Assembly (NCBI GenBank): GCA_900546715.1 | Contig: UREA01000012.1 | Span: forward strand, 1-39,106 | From: an uncultured Mycoplasmatota bacterium | GTDB lineage: Bacteria; Bacillota_I; Bacilli_A; RF39; UBA660 | Length of the DNA: 39,106 bases | Reading direction: 5' to 3' | Part shown: positions 31,888-39,106 of the stretch, in pieces | Layout: each line of letters opens with the position of its first letter | Position numbering within the stretch: the stretch's first letter is position 1 | Made by a program: the position numbers and the translations under genes | The notes under the pieces: generated by a model | Databases searched by the model: none | Told to the model about the DNA's origin: nothing | The model's input: only the letters and a program-made list of their open reading frames with translations

Positions 31888-33064
31888 ATTTGATGATTTA
31901 GGTAGAGGTATTGCTTATGTAGGAGAAAAGATTACATTTATACCTAATACAATCCCCGGTGATAGAGTTGCTATAACTATAACAAAAGAAACAAAAAAAT
32001 ATAATATTGCTAAAGTAGATAAATATCTAAAGTTATCAAGTAGAAGAGTAAAACCAAAATGTCCATACTTTGATATTTGTGGTGGTTGTACTTTACAGAG
32101 TATTAGTTATGAAGATACAATAAACTATAAATACAATAAGGTAAAAAACTTATTTAAAAAAAGCGATATAGAAATTAACCCAGAAATTATTAGAAATCCA
32201 AGTCCCTATAACTACCGAAATAAAATAAGTTTAAAAGTAGTTGATAAAAGAACAGGTTTTTATGAAGAAAGTACTCATAATATAGTAGAAATTAATGAAT
32301 GTATTATAGCAAGTCCTGCTATTAATAAGACAATTTCTTTAATTAGTGAATTTAATATAATTAATGGTAATATTACTATTAGAAGCAATAAAAATAATGA
32401 AATATTAATAATACTTGAAAGTAGTGATAAACTAAACATTGATATAAATTATTTAAAAAGTCAAATAAAATTAGTAGGTATAGTAATTAATAATGAGACC
32501 TTTTATGGCGATAACTTTTTAATTGAAAATATTAATGATTATTTTTATAAAATATCTTATGATTCATTTTTTCAAGTAAATCCTTATGTTGCAAGTATTT
32601 TATTTAATGAGGTATCAAAAAGAATAAATGAGGAAGATACAGTATTAGATTTATATTGTGGTGTTGGTACACTTAGTTTAAATGCCACTTGTGCTAAAGA
32701 AGTTGTTGGTGTAGAAATAGTAGAAAATGCCATATTAAATGCGATATTTAATGCACATATTAATAAAATAGATAATGTTAAATTTATATTAAATGATTCA
32801 ACTAAAGCAGTATCTAAATTAAATAAAAAATTTACTAAAGTAATAGTTGATCCACCGAGGAGTGGTTTAACTAAAACTATAATAGATAATATCTTGAGTA
32901 TTAATCCTGAAGAAATAATCTACGTTTCATGTGATCCAGCAACTTTAGTTAGAGATGTTTTGCTATTTATTGATAAATATAATATAAAAAAAGCTATTAT
33001 ATTTGATATGTTTAGTTATACCTATCACGTTGAAACAATGATTGTATTAAAAAGAAAATTTTAA
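31868..33064 (+). CDS. rlmD: 23S rRNA (uracil-5-)-methyltransferase, RlmD/RlmCD (TrmA) family
   Basis: SAM-dependent enzyme that methylates C5 of uridine in 23S rRNA. 398 aa. The N-terminal TRAM-like beta domain (1-55) is followed by the iron-sulfur cysteines C65, C71 and C74 (CPYFDICGGCTLQ) and C144. The methyltransferase domain has VLDLYCGVGTLSL (SAM), VDPPRSGL and the nucleophile/base region YVSCDPATLVRD. In B. subtilis one enzyme of this family (RlmCD) modifies two uridines; which specificity applies here is not readable. AGAAAGGAG within the upstream gene places the start at the ATG at 31868. Confidence 0.92.
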   Translation: MKVVIDRFDDLGRGIAYVGEKITFIPNTIPGDRVAITITKETKKYNIAKVDKYLKLSSRRVKPKCPYFDICGGCTLQSISYEDTINYKYNKVKNLFKKSDIEINPEIIRNPSPYNYRNKISLKVVDKRTGFYEESTHNIVEINECIIASPAINKTISLISEFNIINGNITIRSNKNNEILIILESSDKLNIDINYLKSQIKLVGIVINNETFYGDNFLIENINDYFYKISYDSFFQVNPYVASILFNEVSKRINEEDTVLDLYCGVGTLSLNATCAKEVVGVEIVENAILNAIFNAHINKIDNVKFILNDSTKAVSKLNKKFTKVIVDPPRSGLTKTIIDNILSINPEEIIYVSCDPATLVRDVLLFIDKYNIKKAIIFDMFSYTYHVETMIVLKRKF

Positions 33065-33133
33065 AAATTATATATCAAAAGTCTTAAAAAGTGTATATTT
33101 AAGGAAAAAATACTTTAGTTTGGAGGGATAATA

Positions 33134-33400
33134 ATGATTAAAAAATTACTTAATATTATTACATATATATTCATAATTATAATTATTGGTATAGTTATTG
33201 CTATAGCTAAGAACACAGCAATATTTTTCCTGCCGGTTGTAATAGTTATAATACTTAATTTAATTAGAGATATAATGATTCTTTTAAAAAAGCATGAATA
33301 TCTTTCTAAATTAAATAGAATTATCGATATTGCTACATATATAATTTATATTTATATTATAATTTGGTTTGTTATTTTTCTATTGTATAAATACTTTTAG
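33134..33400 (+). CDS. Small membrane protein, 88 aa
   Basis: Not recognised. Three hydrophobic stretches (residues about 5-25, 28-46 and 64-85) separated by short charged loops, Ile/Tyr-rich. TGGAGGGATA before the ATG gives a clear start, so it is likely expressed. It stands between the methyltransferase gene and a gene with its own promoter; no functional hint comes from the context. Confidence 0.65.
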   Translation: MIKKLLNIITYIFIIIIIGIVIAIAKNTAIFFLPVVIVIILNLIRDIMILLKKHEYLSKLNRIIDIATYIIYIYIIIWFVIFLLYKYF

Positions 33401-33406
33401 CTAAAT

Positions 33407-33435
33407 TTGACAAATCAGTGTAAATATGATAGAAT
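33407..33435 (+). promoter_or_regulatory. Vegetative promoter of the 135-aa hypothetical gene
   Basis: TTGACA (33407-33412), 17-bp spacer, TAGAAT (33430-33435), then AAAGGGGA before the ATG at 33460. Confidence 0.82.
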
Positions 33436-33459
33436 TTTTATTAGTAAAGGGGATAAATT

Positions 33460-33867
33460 ATGAGTTATAAAATTAAGAAATGCGTAAAATATATTGATGT
33501 TGATACTAATAAGAAAATAGTTAATCGTCGTACAAAAATAACTAATCCCAATTACTATGTTGAAAGAAAAGAGGAGATTTTTAAAATGATTGATGAAATG
33601 AAGAATGAAATGTATGATAATTTAAAAGCCCATATTGGGGAAAAAGTTGTTGCAGAATTAAATTTAATGGAAATACCTACAACTCAAAGTGGTATCTTAA
33701 ATGCTGTTGATGTAGATGATGAGGCTAAAGAAGATACTCTTACTATTGGTAAACAAGTATATCCATTTAATAGTGATAAATGTAGCGTAATTACTGTTAC
33801 ATCACTAGATACTAAAGAAAGATTATATGATATTTCAGGTTTAGAAAGAACAGGTAGAGGAAGATAG
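33460..33867 (+). CDS. Hypothetical protein, 135 aa
   Basis: Not recognised. A soluble protein with a basic N-terminal strand region (KIKKCVKYIDVDTNKKI), a central amphipathic helix rich in Met and Glu (EIFKMIDEMKNEMYDNL) and a C-terminal part ending SGLERTGRGR. No signal peptide or membrane segment. It has a strong promoter and ribosome site and is probably monocistronic, with a weak hairpin after the stop. Confidence 0.68.
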   Translation: MSYKIKKCVKYIDVDTNKKIVNRRTKITNPNYYVERKEEIFKMIDEMKNEMYDNLKAHIGEKVVAELNLMEIPTTQSGILNAVDVDDEAKEDTLTIGKQVYPFNSDKCSVITVTSLDTKERLYDISGLERTGRGR

Positions 33868-33890
33868 ACTCATATGAGTTCTTTTTTTTC
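33866..33890 (+). terminator. Weak terminator after the 135-aa hypothetical gene
   Basis: The palindrome ACTCATATGAGT (33868-33879) followed by eight T residues at 33882-33889. The stem is only four to five pairs, so efficiency is uncertain. Confidence 0.4.
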
Positions 33891-33902
33891 ATATGTTTTT
33901 AT

Positions 33903-34505
33903 ATGAAGAAATATATTGCTCACAGAGGAATTTGGAATGAATATGTTAAAGATAATTCTTATCAGGCTTTATATGATGGATTATGTAATCCATTATATAT
34001 TGGTATTGAAACAGATATAAGAGTAACTAAAGATAATGTTTTTATAATATATCATGATCCTTTATATAATGGTAAATTAGTCAAAAATACATATTATAAA
34101 GAAATGAATGATGTATGCTCTTTAGATAGTATTTTAAAAATAAATACTGATAAAATAATCCTTTTAGAAATAAAAGATTTTAATATGGATGTCAAAAAAT
34201 TAATTAAATTATTAAATAAATATAAAAGAAATATTATGCTTATGTCTTTTGATACCAATATCATAAAGAAAATAAAAACATTAAATACAAAATATAAATT
34301 AGGAGTCCTAAACTATATAATAAATAGTGATAGTGATTATGATTTTGACTTTATTTGTTTACTTGATATTATAAGTAATAATTTTATTATAAATAGTTTT
34401 AAAAAAAGAAATATTGAAGTATTAATTTATGGAGTTATTAATACATTAGAAGATGCTACATATATAATAGATGATAAAAAGTTAAAAGACCTTGATAAAC
34501 CATAG
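33903..34505 (+). CDS. Short glycerophosphodiester phosphodiesterase family protein
   Basis: GDPD-type TIM-barrel enzyme that hydrolyses glycerophosphodiesters to glycerol-3-phosphate and an alcohol, or a relative acting on teichoic-acid-like polymers. Catalytic and metal residues are present: HRG (His 7, Arg 8), E-x-D (Glu 36, Asp 38) in GIETDIRVT, and His 51 in YHDP; also LLEIKDF. At 200 aa it is shorter than the usual 230-250, the loss being in the C-terminal half, although the chain ends in a plausible helix. No signal peptide, so cytoplasmic. No Shine-Dalgarno site precedes the ATG. DedA follows after 33 bases. Confidence 0.83.
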   Translation: MKKYIAHRGIWNEYVKDNSYQALYDGLCNPLYIGIETDIRVTKDNVFIIYHDPLYNGKLVKNTYYKEMNDVCSLDSILKINTDKIILLEIKDFNMDVKKLIKLLNKYKRNIMLMSFDTNIIKKIKTLNTKYKLGVLNYIINSDSDYDFDFICLLDIISNNFIINSFKKRNIEVLIYGVINTLEDATYIIDDKKLKDLDKP

Positions 34506-34538
34506 TATTTTTGATAAAATTTAGTAGGAGTGATAATA

Positions 34539-35168
34539 GTGCAAGAATTTGTTGTATCAATTATGGAACAATTTGGTTATTTTGGAGTTTTCTTCCTTAT
34601 AGCAATTGAAAATATATTTCCACCGATTCCATCAGAAGTAATCCTTTTATTCGGTGGTTTTATGACTACTAAAACTACTCTTAATGTTCCTTTGATGATT
34701 TTAGCATCAACTCTAGGTTCCTTACTCGGGGCAATAGTTTTATATTATATTGGTAAAATATTAAATAAAGAAAGACTAAAAAAGATTGTCTCTGGAAAAA
34801 TAGGTAAGGTTCTTAGATTGAAAGAAAAAGATATCGATATGGCTGATGAATGGTTTGATAAAAAAGGAAATATTACTGTATTTTTTTGTAGATTTATTCC
34901 TATTGTTCGGAGTCTTATTTCCATACCTGCAGGTATGAGTGAAATGCCTATGTTTAAGTTTTTAACCTATACTATTGTAGGTTCTGCTATCTGGAATACA
35001 GTACTTTTAGTAATAGGTAATAAAGTTGGTGAAAATTGGGAGGAAATACTTTCAATATTTGATAGATACTCACATATTGTTTTAATACTTTTAGTAATTC
35101 TATTTATTGTATTTATAGTTTGGTTTTATAAATTTAGAAAACCTAAAAAAGCTAAGAAAACAGATTGA
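34539..35168 (+). CDS. DedA family membrane protein
   Basis: DedA/VTT-fold integral membrane protein; the family includes lipid-carrier flippases (undecaprenyl phosphate recycling) and proteins for membrane homeostasis. About 209 aa, normal. Motifs: EQFGYFGVFFLIAIENIFPP and IPSEVILLFGGF near the start, GSLLGAIVLYYIGK, FFCRFIPIVRSLISIPAG and FLTYTIVGSAIWNT. The GTG at 34539 is preferred because TAGGAG (34525-34530) lies eight bases before it; the longer ORF start at 34530 overlaps that site. It probably shares a transcript with the GDPD gene, both pointing to lipid or polymer precursor metabolism. Confidence 0.9.
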   Translation: MQEFVVSIMEQFGYFGVFFLIAIENIFPPIPSEVILLFGGFMTTKTTLNVPLMILASTLGSLLGAIVLYYIGKILNKERLKKIVSGKIGKVLRLKEKDIDMADEWFDKKGNITVFFCRFIPIVRSLISIPAGMSEMPMFKFLTYTIVGSAIWNTVLLVIGNKVGENWEEILSIFDRYSHIVLILLVILFIVFIVWFYKFRKPKKAKKTD

Positions 35169-35183
35169 AAAATCTGCTTTTTT
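35157..35183 (+). terminator. Terminator after the DedA gene
   Basis: CAGATT pairs with AATCTG around GAAA, overlapping the stop codon and followed by a T-run. Confidence 0.7.
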
Positions 35184-35200
35184 CTTGATTTTTAGAGATT

Positions 35201-35227
35201 TTCGACAAACCCTGAGTTTATTCGACA
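35201..35227 (+). promoter_or_regulatory. Two Spo0A-type boxes in direct repeat
   Basis: TTCGACA occurs exactly at 35201-35207 and again at 35221-35227, 20 bp apart (about two helical turns), on the same strand. TTCGACA (reverse TGTCGAA) is the Spo0A box core in Bacillus. They lie about 55-80 bp upstream of a TTGCAA-17-TATAAT promoter. Control by Spo0A is inference; no footprint or spo0A gene is in the window. Confidence 0.5.
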
Positions 35228-35270
35228 CACTATCGGCATGTCCGCCCGGAGGTCGCTAGTTATCCACATC
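35228..35270. other. GC-rich block with hairpin and a DnaA-box-like nonamer
   Basis: Between the TTCGACA repeats and the promoter is an unusually GC-rich segment with a small palindrome TCCGCCCGGA (35241-35250) and TTATCCACA (35260-35268), identical to the consensus DnaA box. No coding potential is seen. It could be part of the upstream control region. Confidence 0.5.
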
Positions 35271-35279
35271 CTTTTTCTT

Positions 35280-35308
35280 TTGCAAAAATATAATATTTGC
35301 TATATAAT
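35280..35308 (+). promoter_or_regulatory. Vegetative promoter of the anchored helical protein gene
   Basis: TTGCAA (35280-35285), 17-bp spacer, TATAAT (35303-35308). AGGTG follows before the ATG at 35326. Confidence 0.75.
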
Positions 35309-35325
35309 ATATATAGGTGTTAGTT

Positions 35326-36144
35326 ATGAAAAAAGAAAATCTTATTGTAATTCTTGGTGGTGTTATATTTTTAGCTATTGGGTTAGTTATTACTTTTAAT
35401 GTAATAGAAAATAGAGAATATAAAAGTAATGATGTAAGTGCAAGTATTAGTAATAGTACAAGTAATAATAAAGTAGCTAATGAAAGTAATGAAGAAAATA
35501 TAGAAGGATTTAAAGATACTGTAAAGGATAATACTACTATAAAAAAAGAAGAACAAGTAAATAATGAAGTAATTGAAAATAAAAAAGAAGAAGTAATAGA
35601 TAATAATACAAGTAATAGTGATAATATTAGTACTTATAGTGCTAGTGATTTTAAAGTTATTAATAGTTTAAATGATACTTTAAATACTGTAAAAAATAGT
35701 GAAGTTACTTCTAGTTTTAAAGATAGCGCTAAAGCAACATTTATAAGTATTGTAGATTTTTTATTTTATGATGGCGAGATTAATGGTGTTACTTTTGATG
35801 AACTAAGTGATAGTGGTAAAAAGAAAGTATTAGAAATAGCTAGTAATATAGATAGTGCTATTGAAAATAAATTTCCAGGTTATAAAGATGCTATAAGTGA
35901 TAAAGCAAGTAATGCATTTAATAAAGCTAGTGAAATAATTAAGGAAGGTGCTAATAACTTAAATGATTTTGCAAGAGAAAAACTAGGGGAAGATAATTAT
36001 CAAAGTTTAATTGATGCTAAAGATGAACTTATTATTTATACTAAAAATGCTATTAATTTTATTGGTGATGTATCATCTAGTTTATGGAATAGTACTAAAG
36101 ATAAATTAAATAATTGGTATCAAAATTTTAAAAATGGAGAATAA
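35326..36144 (+). CDS. Membrane-anchored, Asn/Ser-rich protein with amphipathic helices
   Basis: Not recognised. 272 aa: a membrane anchor (about residues 6-26), a low-complexity Ser/Asn/Glu/Lys linker to about residue 105, then a helical domain of about 165 residues with long amphipathic helices (KDAISDKASNAFNKASEII, NLNDFAREKLGEDNY, NSTKDKLNNWYQNFKNG). The helices recall LEA-like or apolipoprotein-like surfaces. The start is the ATG at 35326 with TAGGTG before it; a GTG at 35317 overlaps that site. It is the first gene of a three-gene unit and follows the paired Spo0A-type boxes, so a sporulation link is possible but unproven. Confidence 0.7.
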   Translation: MKKENLIVILGGVIFLAIGLVITFNVIENREYKSNDVSASISNSTSNNKVANESNEENIEGFKDTVKDNTTIKKEEQVNNEVIENKKEEVIDNNTSNSDNISTYSASDFKVINSLNDTLNTVKNSEVTSSFKDSAKATFISIVDFLFYDGEINGVTFDELSDSGKKKVLEIASNIDSAIENKFPGYKDAISDKASNAFNKASEIIKEGANNLNDFAREKLGEDNYQSLIDAKDELIIYTKNAINFIGDVSSSLWNSTKDKLNNWYQNFKNGE

Positions 36145-36146
36145 AT

Positions 36147-36863
36147 ATGAATGTTTTAGTTACAGGATCATCTAGAGGAATAGGAAAAAGTATTATCGAA
36201 TTATTTGCGAGCAATGGACATAATGTTATAATTAATTATAATAAGAGTGATAAAGATTATATAAAAAATATAGAAAGTACTATAAAAGAAAAATATAAAG
36301 TAGATGTAATAAGTGTTAAATGTGATGTATCAAGTGAAGAAGAAGTAAAGTATATGTTTGATATAATTAAAAAACATTTTTCTAAACTTGATTGTATTGT
36401 TAATAATGCTGGTATTGCTAAAGATTCTAGAATAGAAGAAAAAAGTAGTGAAGAGTTTTTAAGTGTAATAAAAGTTAATTTATTAGGGACTTTTTTAGTT
36501 AGTAAATATGGATGTAGACTAATGGATAAGGGTAGTATTATAAATATAGCCAGTAATAATGTAACCCACGGATATATTGAGTCTTGTGATTATGATGCAT
36601 CTAAAGCAGGAGTTATTGCTCTAACTCATGATTTTGCGAAAGACTTAGCTCCAAATATAAGGGTTAATTGTGTTTCTCCTGGTTGGATTAATACTGATAT
36701 GAATAAAGATTTGTTTGAAAGTTTTAAAAAAGAGGAAGAAGAAAAAATACTTCTTAAAAGATTTGGTGAAGCTAAAGATATTGCAAATACTGTATATTTT
36801 TTAGCAACGAATGAATATATCAATGATGAAATAATTAAAGTAGATGGTGGTTATGGATATTAA
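36147..36863 (+). CDS. Short-chain dehydrogenase/reductase (FabG-like)
   Basis: NAD(P)-dependent oxidoreductase of the classical SDR type, 238 aa. Motifs: TGSSRGIG (6-13, cofactor), NNAG (86-89), catalytic Ser 136 in NIASNN, Tyr 149 and Lys 153 in YDASK, and NCVSPGWINTDM. The pattern is closest to 3-oxoacyl-ACP reductases, but no other fatty-acid gene is nearby and many SDRs of other specificity share it. It starts two bases after the preceding stop and its end overlaps the next gene by 20 bases, so the genes are co-translated. Confidence 0.88.
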   Translation: MNVLVTGSSRGIGKSIIELFASNGHNVIINYNKSDKDYIKNIESTIKEKYKVDVISVKCDVSSEEEVKYMFDIIKKHFSKLDCIVNNAGIAKDSRIEEKSSEEFLSVIKVNLLGTFLVSKYGCRLMDKGSIINIASNNVTHGYIESCDYDASKAGVIALTHDFAKDLAPNIRVNCVSPGWINTDMNKDLFESFKKEEEEKILLKRFGEAKDIANTVYFLATNEYINDEIIKVDGGYGY

Positions 36864-38064
36864 GAATGTAGAAAAAAAGTTAGAAGAAGAATTTAAAAAG
36901 ATAGATGAAATAGAGTATATAAATAGTAAAAAAGTAATGGCATCTTTTTACGAATGTAATGTAACTGAAGCATGTTTTAATTCAACAACTGGTTATGGTT
37001 ACGGGGATTTGGGAAGAGATACTTTAGAGAAGATTTATGCCCACATTTTTAAAAGTGAAGATGCTTTAGTTAGAACTCAACTTATATCTGGTACTCATGC
37101 TTTAAGTACCGCTCTTTTTGGCATGCTTAGACCTGGAGACACTCTTTTATCTATAACTGGAAGACCATATGATACTTTAGCATCTGTTATTGGTATAAAT
37201 GATAATCCCAGCAGCCTAAAAGCATTTAATATCAATTATGATGAAATTGACTTAGTAAATGATAATTTTGACATACCTAAAATACTTGATTATTTAAAAA
37301 ATAATAAAGTAAAAGTAATAGAAATACAAAGATCTCGTGGTTATAGTACAAGAAAAAGTATTAGCATAAAACAATTAGAAGAAGTAATAAAAGAGATTAG
37401 AGCATTAGATAGTGATGCAATAATTATGGTTGATAATTGTTATTGTGAATTGGTAAGTACAAAAGAACCTATAGAAGTTGGTGCTGATATAGCGGTTGGT
37501 TCTCTTATAAAAAATTTAGGTGGAGGTATTGCCTCAAACGGTGGTTATATTGTAGGAAGAAAGGATTTAATTCATCTTTGTAGTGAAAGATTAAATGTAG
37601 CAGGGGAAGCTAAAGAAGTTGGACCATCACTTGGTGCTAATAAATCACTGTATCTTGGTTTATATTTGTCTCCATCAGTAGTAGCTTCAAGTCTTAAAAC
37701 TGGCGTTCTTGCTTCATTTTTACTTGAAGAAATGGGTTATAGTGTCTCTCCCAAATGGAATGAGACAAGAGCAGATATAGTTACTGCTATAACTTTTAAT
37801 GATAAAGATACTTTAATCAAATTTGTTGAAGGTATTCAAAGTGGTAGTGCAATTGATGCTAAAAGTTTGCCTATTGCATCACCAATGCCTGGATATGATG
37901 ATGATATAATTATGGCAAGTGGTTCATTTACTCAAGGCTCATCAATTGAACTATCTTGTGATGGACCTATAAGAAGCCCATATATCGCTTATCTACAAGG
38001 AGGCCTTACATATTCTTACGGAAAATATGGTGTTTTAAAAGCCATTGAGAACATCAAAAAATAG
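36844..38064 (+). CDS. Methionine gamma-lyase-like PLP enzyme (YnbB / 'aluminium resistance' family)
   Basis: Fold-type I PLP-dependent protein of the family named after B. subtilis YnbB, annotated as cystathionine beta-lyase/aluminium resistance protein; the natural reaction is not established. 406 aa. Family signatures are visible: FNSTTGYGYGDLGRDTLEKIYA, RTQLISGTHALSTALFG, SITGRPYDTL, EIQRSRGYSTRKS, VDNCYCELV, the presumed PLP-lysine region GSLIKNLGGGIASNGGY, and a C-terminal GSFTQGSSIELSCDGPIR. It overlaps the SDR gene by 20 bases. The ATG at 36844 or at 36853 could be used; neither has a strong ribosome site, which fits translational coupling. Confidence 0.9.
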   Translation: MVVMDIKNVEKKLEEEFKKIDEIEYINSKKVMASFYECNVTEACFNSTTGYGYGDLGRDTLEKIYAHIFKSEDALVRTQLISGTHALSTALFGMLRPGDTLLSITGRPYDTLASVIGINDNPSSLKAFNINYDEIDLVNDNFDIPKILDYLKNNKVKVIEIQRSRGYSTRKSISIKQLEEVIKEIRALDSDAIIMVDNCYCELVSTKEPIEVGADIAVGSLIKNLGGGIASNGGYIVGRKDLIHLCSERLNVAGEAKEVGPSLGANKSLYLGLYLSPSVVASSLKTGVLASFLLEEMGYSVSPKWNETRADIVTAITFNDKDTLIKFVEGIQSGSAIDAKSLPIASPMPGYDDDIIMASGSFTQGSSIELSCDGPIRSPYIAYLQGGLTYSYGKYGVLKAIENIKK

Positions 38065-38085
38065 TGAGTTTCGAAACTCACTATT
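38060..38085. terminator. Bidirectional terminator between convergent genes
   Basis: A perfect 26-base palindrome centred on TTCGAA (AATAGTGAGTTTC and its complement), lying between the PLP enzyme gene and the converging hypothetical gene and flanked by A/T runs. Confidence 0.85.
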
Positions 38086-38878
38086 TTCTTACTAAACTAA
38101 ATGCTATTTCGGGATTGTTTTCTTCTTGCATATTCCAATTTTGTCTTTCGTATTTAAATTTGATATAACCTAGAGCATTACCTAAAGACATTAAAAATCC
38201 TACATGTTGTCTAAATTGTGTCCATTCTTCACCGTTATTTAATTTTTTTAAATCATCAAAAGTAGCGGCATAATCAACTAAAAGTAATAATTTTTCTATT
38301 TCATCACTATGACTAACTATTTTATCATAATAATAACAATAGTCGTTATTTAATGTTTCTCCGATTATATTACTTTTATCTTTCCAAGGTTGTGATGTCT
38401 TAACTACACAATCATTCCAGATAGCAAGTACTTGTTGTTTAAAAGTATTTCCCATGTTTGGAGTCTTCTTAGGCTTTTCAAAAACTGCCATTAACTCATT
38501 ATATATAGCTTCTTCTTGTAATTCTATCTTGCTTATATCTGGAGCAGCATTAACCATAACTTCTTTAGTTTCTTCTTTTGGTTCGTAAACTGGAGCTATT
38601 TTAACTTCAGCCTCTTCTTTTTTCAAAGGTTCCCAAGAAGCCATAAGAAATTCTACTTCTTCAATAACTGGTTCAATGAAATCTTCTTCTTGCTCATCAA
38701 TATCCATTAGTAAATCCCAGTAATCCATATCTACATGTGATTTACCGTCGATACTTACAAAAGGTATATTAAAATCCTTCTTCTTAGGTTCATATTGCTC
38801 TAAAAGTATATCTAAACATTCCATATCAATAACAGACTTCCCATTAACAGTCTTAAACGGAATATCAATATTTCTCAT
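38081..38878 (-). CDS. Hypothetical protein with an internal N-terminal duplication
   Basis: Not recognised. 265 aa, soluble, no signal peptide. The N-terminus contains two copies of one motif: IDIPFKTVNGKSVIDMECLD at residue 4 and FNIPFVSIDGKSHVDMDYWD about 32 residues later (pattern IPF-x2-(V/I)-(N/D)-GKS-x-(V/I)-DM). Then comes an acidic, Pro/Glu/Val-rich disordered linker (about 60-120) and a C-terminal helical domain (LAIWNDCVVKTSQPW, HSDEIEKLLLLVDYAATFDDL, FLMSLGNALGYIKF). The motif pairs look like short binding repeats. It has its own strong promoter and is a single-gene unit. Confidence 0.7.
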   Translation of the reverse strand: MRNIDIPFKTVNGKSVIDMECLDILLEQYEPKKKDFNIPFVSIDGKSHVDMDYWDLLMDIDEQEEDFIEPVIEEVEFLMASWEPLKKEEAEVKIAPVYEPKEETKEVMVNAAPDISKIELQEEAIYNELMAVFEKPKKTPNMGNTFKQQVLAIWNDCVVKTSQPWKDKSNIIGETLNNDYCYYYDKIVSHSDEIEKLLLLVDYAATFDDLKKLNNGEEWTQFRQHVGFLMSLGNALGYIKFKYERQNWNMQEENNPEIAFSLVRK

Positions 38879-38909
38879 TTTCCAATTCCCCCTTTTTTTT
38901 CATGTAAAC

Positions 38910-38938
38910 ATTTTACCATATTTTTCTTGTTTTGTCAA
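38910..38938 (-). promoter_or_regulatory. Vegetative promoter of the hypothetical gene at the right end
   Basis: On the minus strand: TTGACA (38938-38933), 17-bp spacer, TAAAAT (38915-38910), about 32 bp upstream of the start codon. Confidence 0.8.
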
Positions 38939-39034
38939 ATTTGCGTAAAATTATGTGGTTTCTCTTGACTTGTTATATATTGTATGTTTTAAATTTTTTG
39001 AAAAATTTAAAAAATATTAGTTAAAATTGTAAGT

Positions 39035-39075
39035 AAAATAATGTAAATGTATGTAAACTTTACATTATTTTTTTA
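39035..39075. terminator. Hairpin with T-run near the right edge
   Basis: AAAATAATGTAAA pairs with TTTACATTATTTT (13 bp, 11-base loop), followed on the plus strand by more T residues; the minus strand also has a short T-run. The 230 bp right of the last gene otherwise hold only its promoter and A/T-rich DNA. The hairpin probably ends a gene lying beyond the window on the minus strand. Confidence 0.6.
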
Positions 39076-39106
39076 TGCCCATTTTTTGACGTATTTTAGC
39101 GAAAAA

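Noticed and set aside
35260..35268. Replication origin suggested by TTATCCACA
   Set aside because: A single DnaA box, with no dnaA, dnaN or box cluster nearby.

Overview
The window is about 39 kb of very AT-rich chromosomal DNA using the standard bacterial code: TAA, TAG and TGA all end genes. Promoters are mostly clean vegetative type (TTGACA or TTGCAA, 17-bp spacer, TATAAT), with strong Shine-Dalgarno sites and compact intrinsic terminators. CotE, pro-sigma-K and a GerA-type germinant receptor operon show an endospore-forming, low-GC Bacillota. CotE points to the Bacilli side, probably an uncultured gut or host-associated lineage. No phage, insertion sequence, CRISPR array, tRNA or rRNA was recognised.

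Layout. 1-4.5 kb: priA, lemA and a DUF2207 membrane protein; both priA and the DUF2207 gene carry an in-frame TAA inside otherwise collinear coding sequence. 4.5-9.4 kb: an N-domain-less clpB behind a CIRCE operator, a membrane-anchored polysaccharide deacetylase, cotE, a small XRE regulator, rpsP and khpA. 9.5-11.9 kb: a wall-anchored surface protein and sigK. 12.0-18.3 kb: three tightly coupled, very large sigma-70-related proteins (548, 832 and 714 aa). 18.35-21.7 kb: polA and mutM. 21.73-21.93 kb: a candidate stand-alone small RNA of two 50-bp-period structured repeats with its own promoter and terminator. 22-24.4 kb: an ORF fragment, two small membrane-anchored proteins and a Fic protein. 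24.5-27.3 kb: an ECF sigma factor with an RsgI-like anti-sigma factor, and a VanY-type carboxypeptidase. 27.4-31.3 kb: a small hypothetical gene and the germinant receptor operon. 31.3-38.9 kb: an rRNA methyltransferase, GDPD and DedA proteins, an anchored helical protein behind paired Spo0A-type boxes, an SDR/PLP-enzyme pair and a hypothetical protein.

How the genes fit together. Sporulation and germination functions (sigK, cotE, ger operon, possibly the Spo0A-box gene and the cell-wall hydrolases) are scattered among housekeeping genes. Five sigma-related genes lie within 14 kb: SigK, the three large proteins and one ECF factor. The large cluster is the most unusual content. Two members keep complete sigma-70 cores and the third has a degenerate core. 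All three share a related N-terminal leader, degenerate repeats containing an FG-D/N-L motif in long C-terminal extensions, and the same terminal LPE-E/Q-YR domain. They look like tandem paralogues forming an undescribed sigma-factor architecture. The second strongest candidate for novelty is the tandem-repeat RNA after mutM.

All assignments come from reading the sequence and recalling protein families. No database search, structure prediction or expression data was available.
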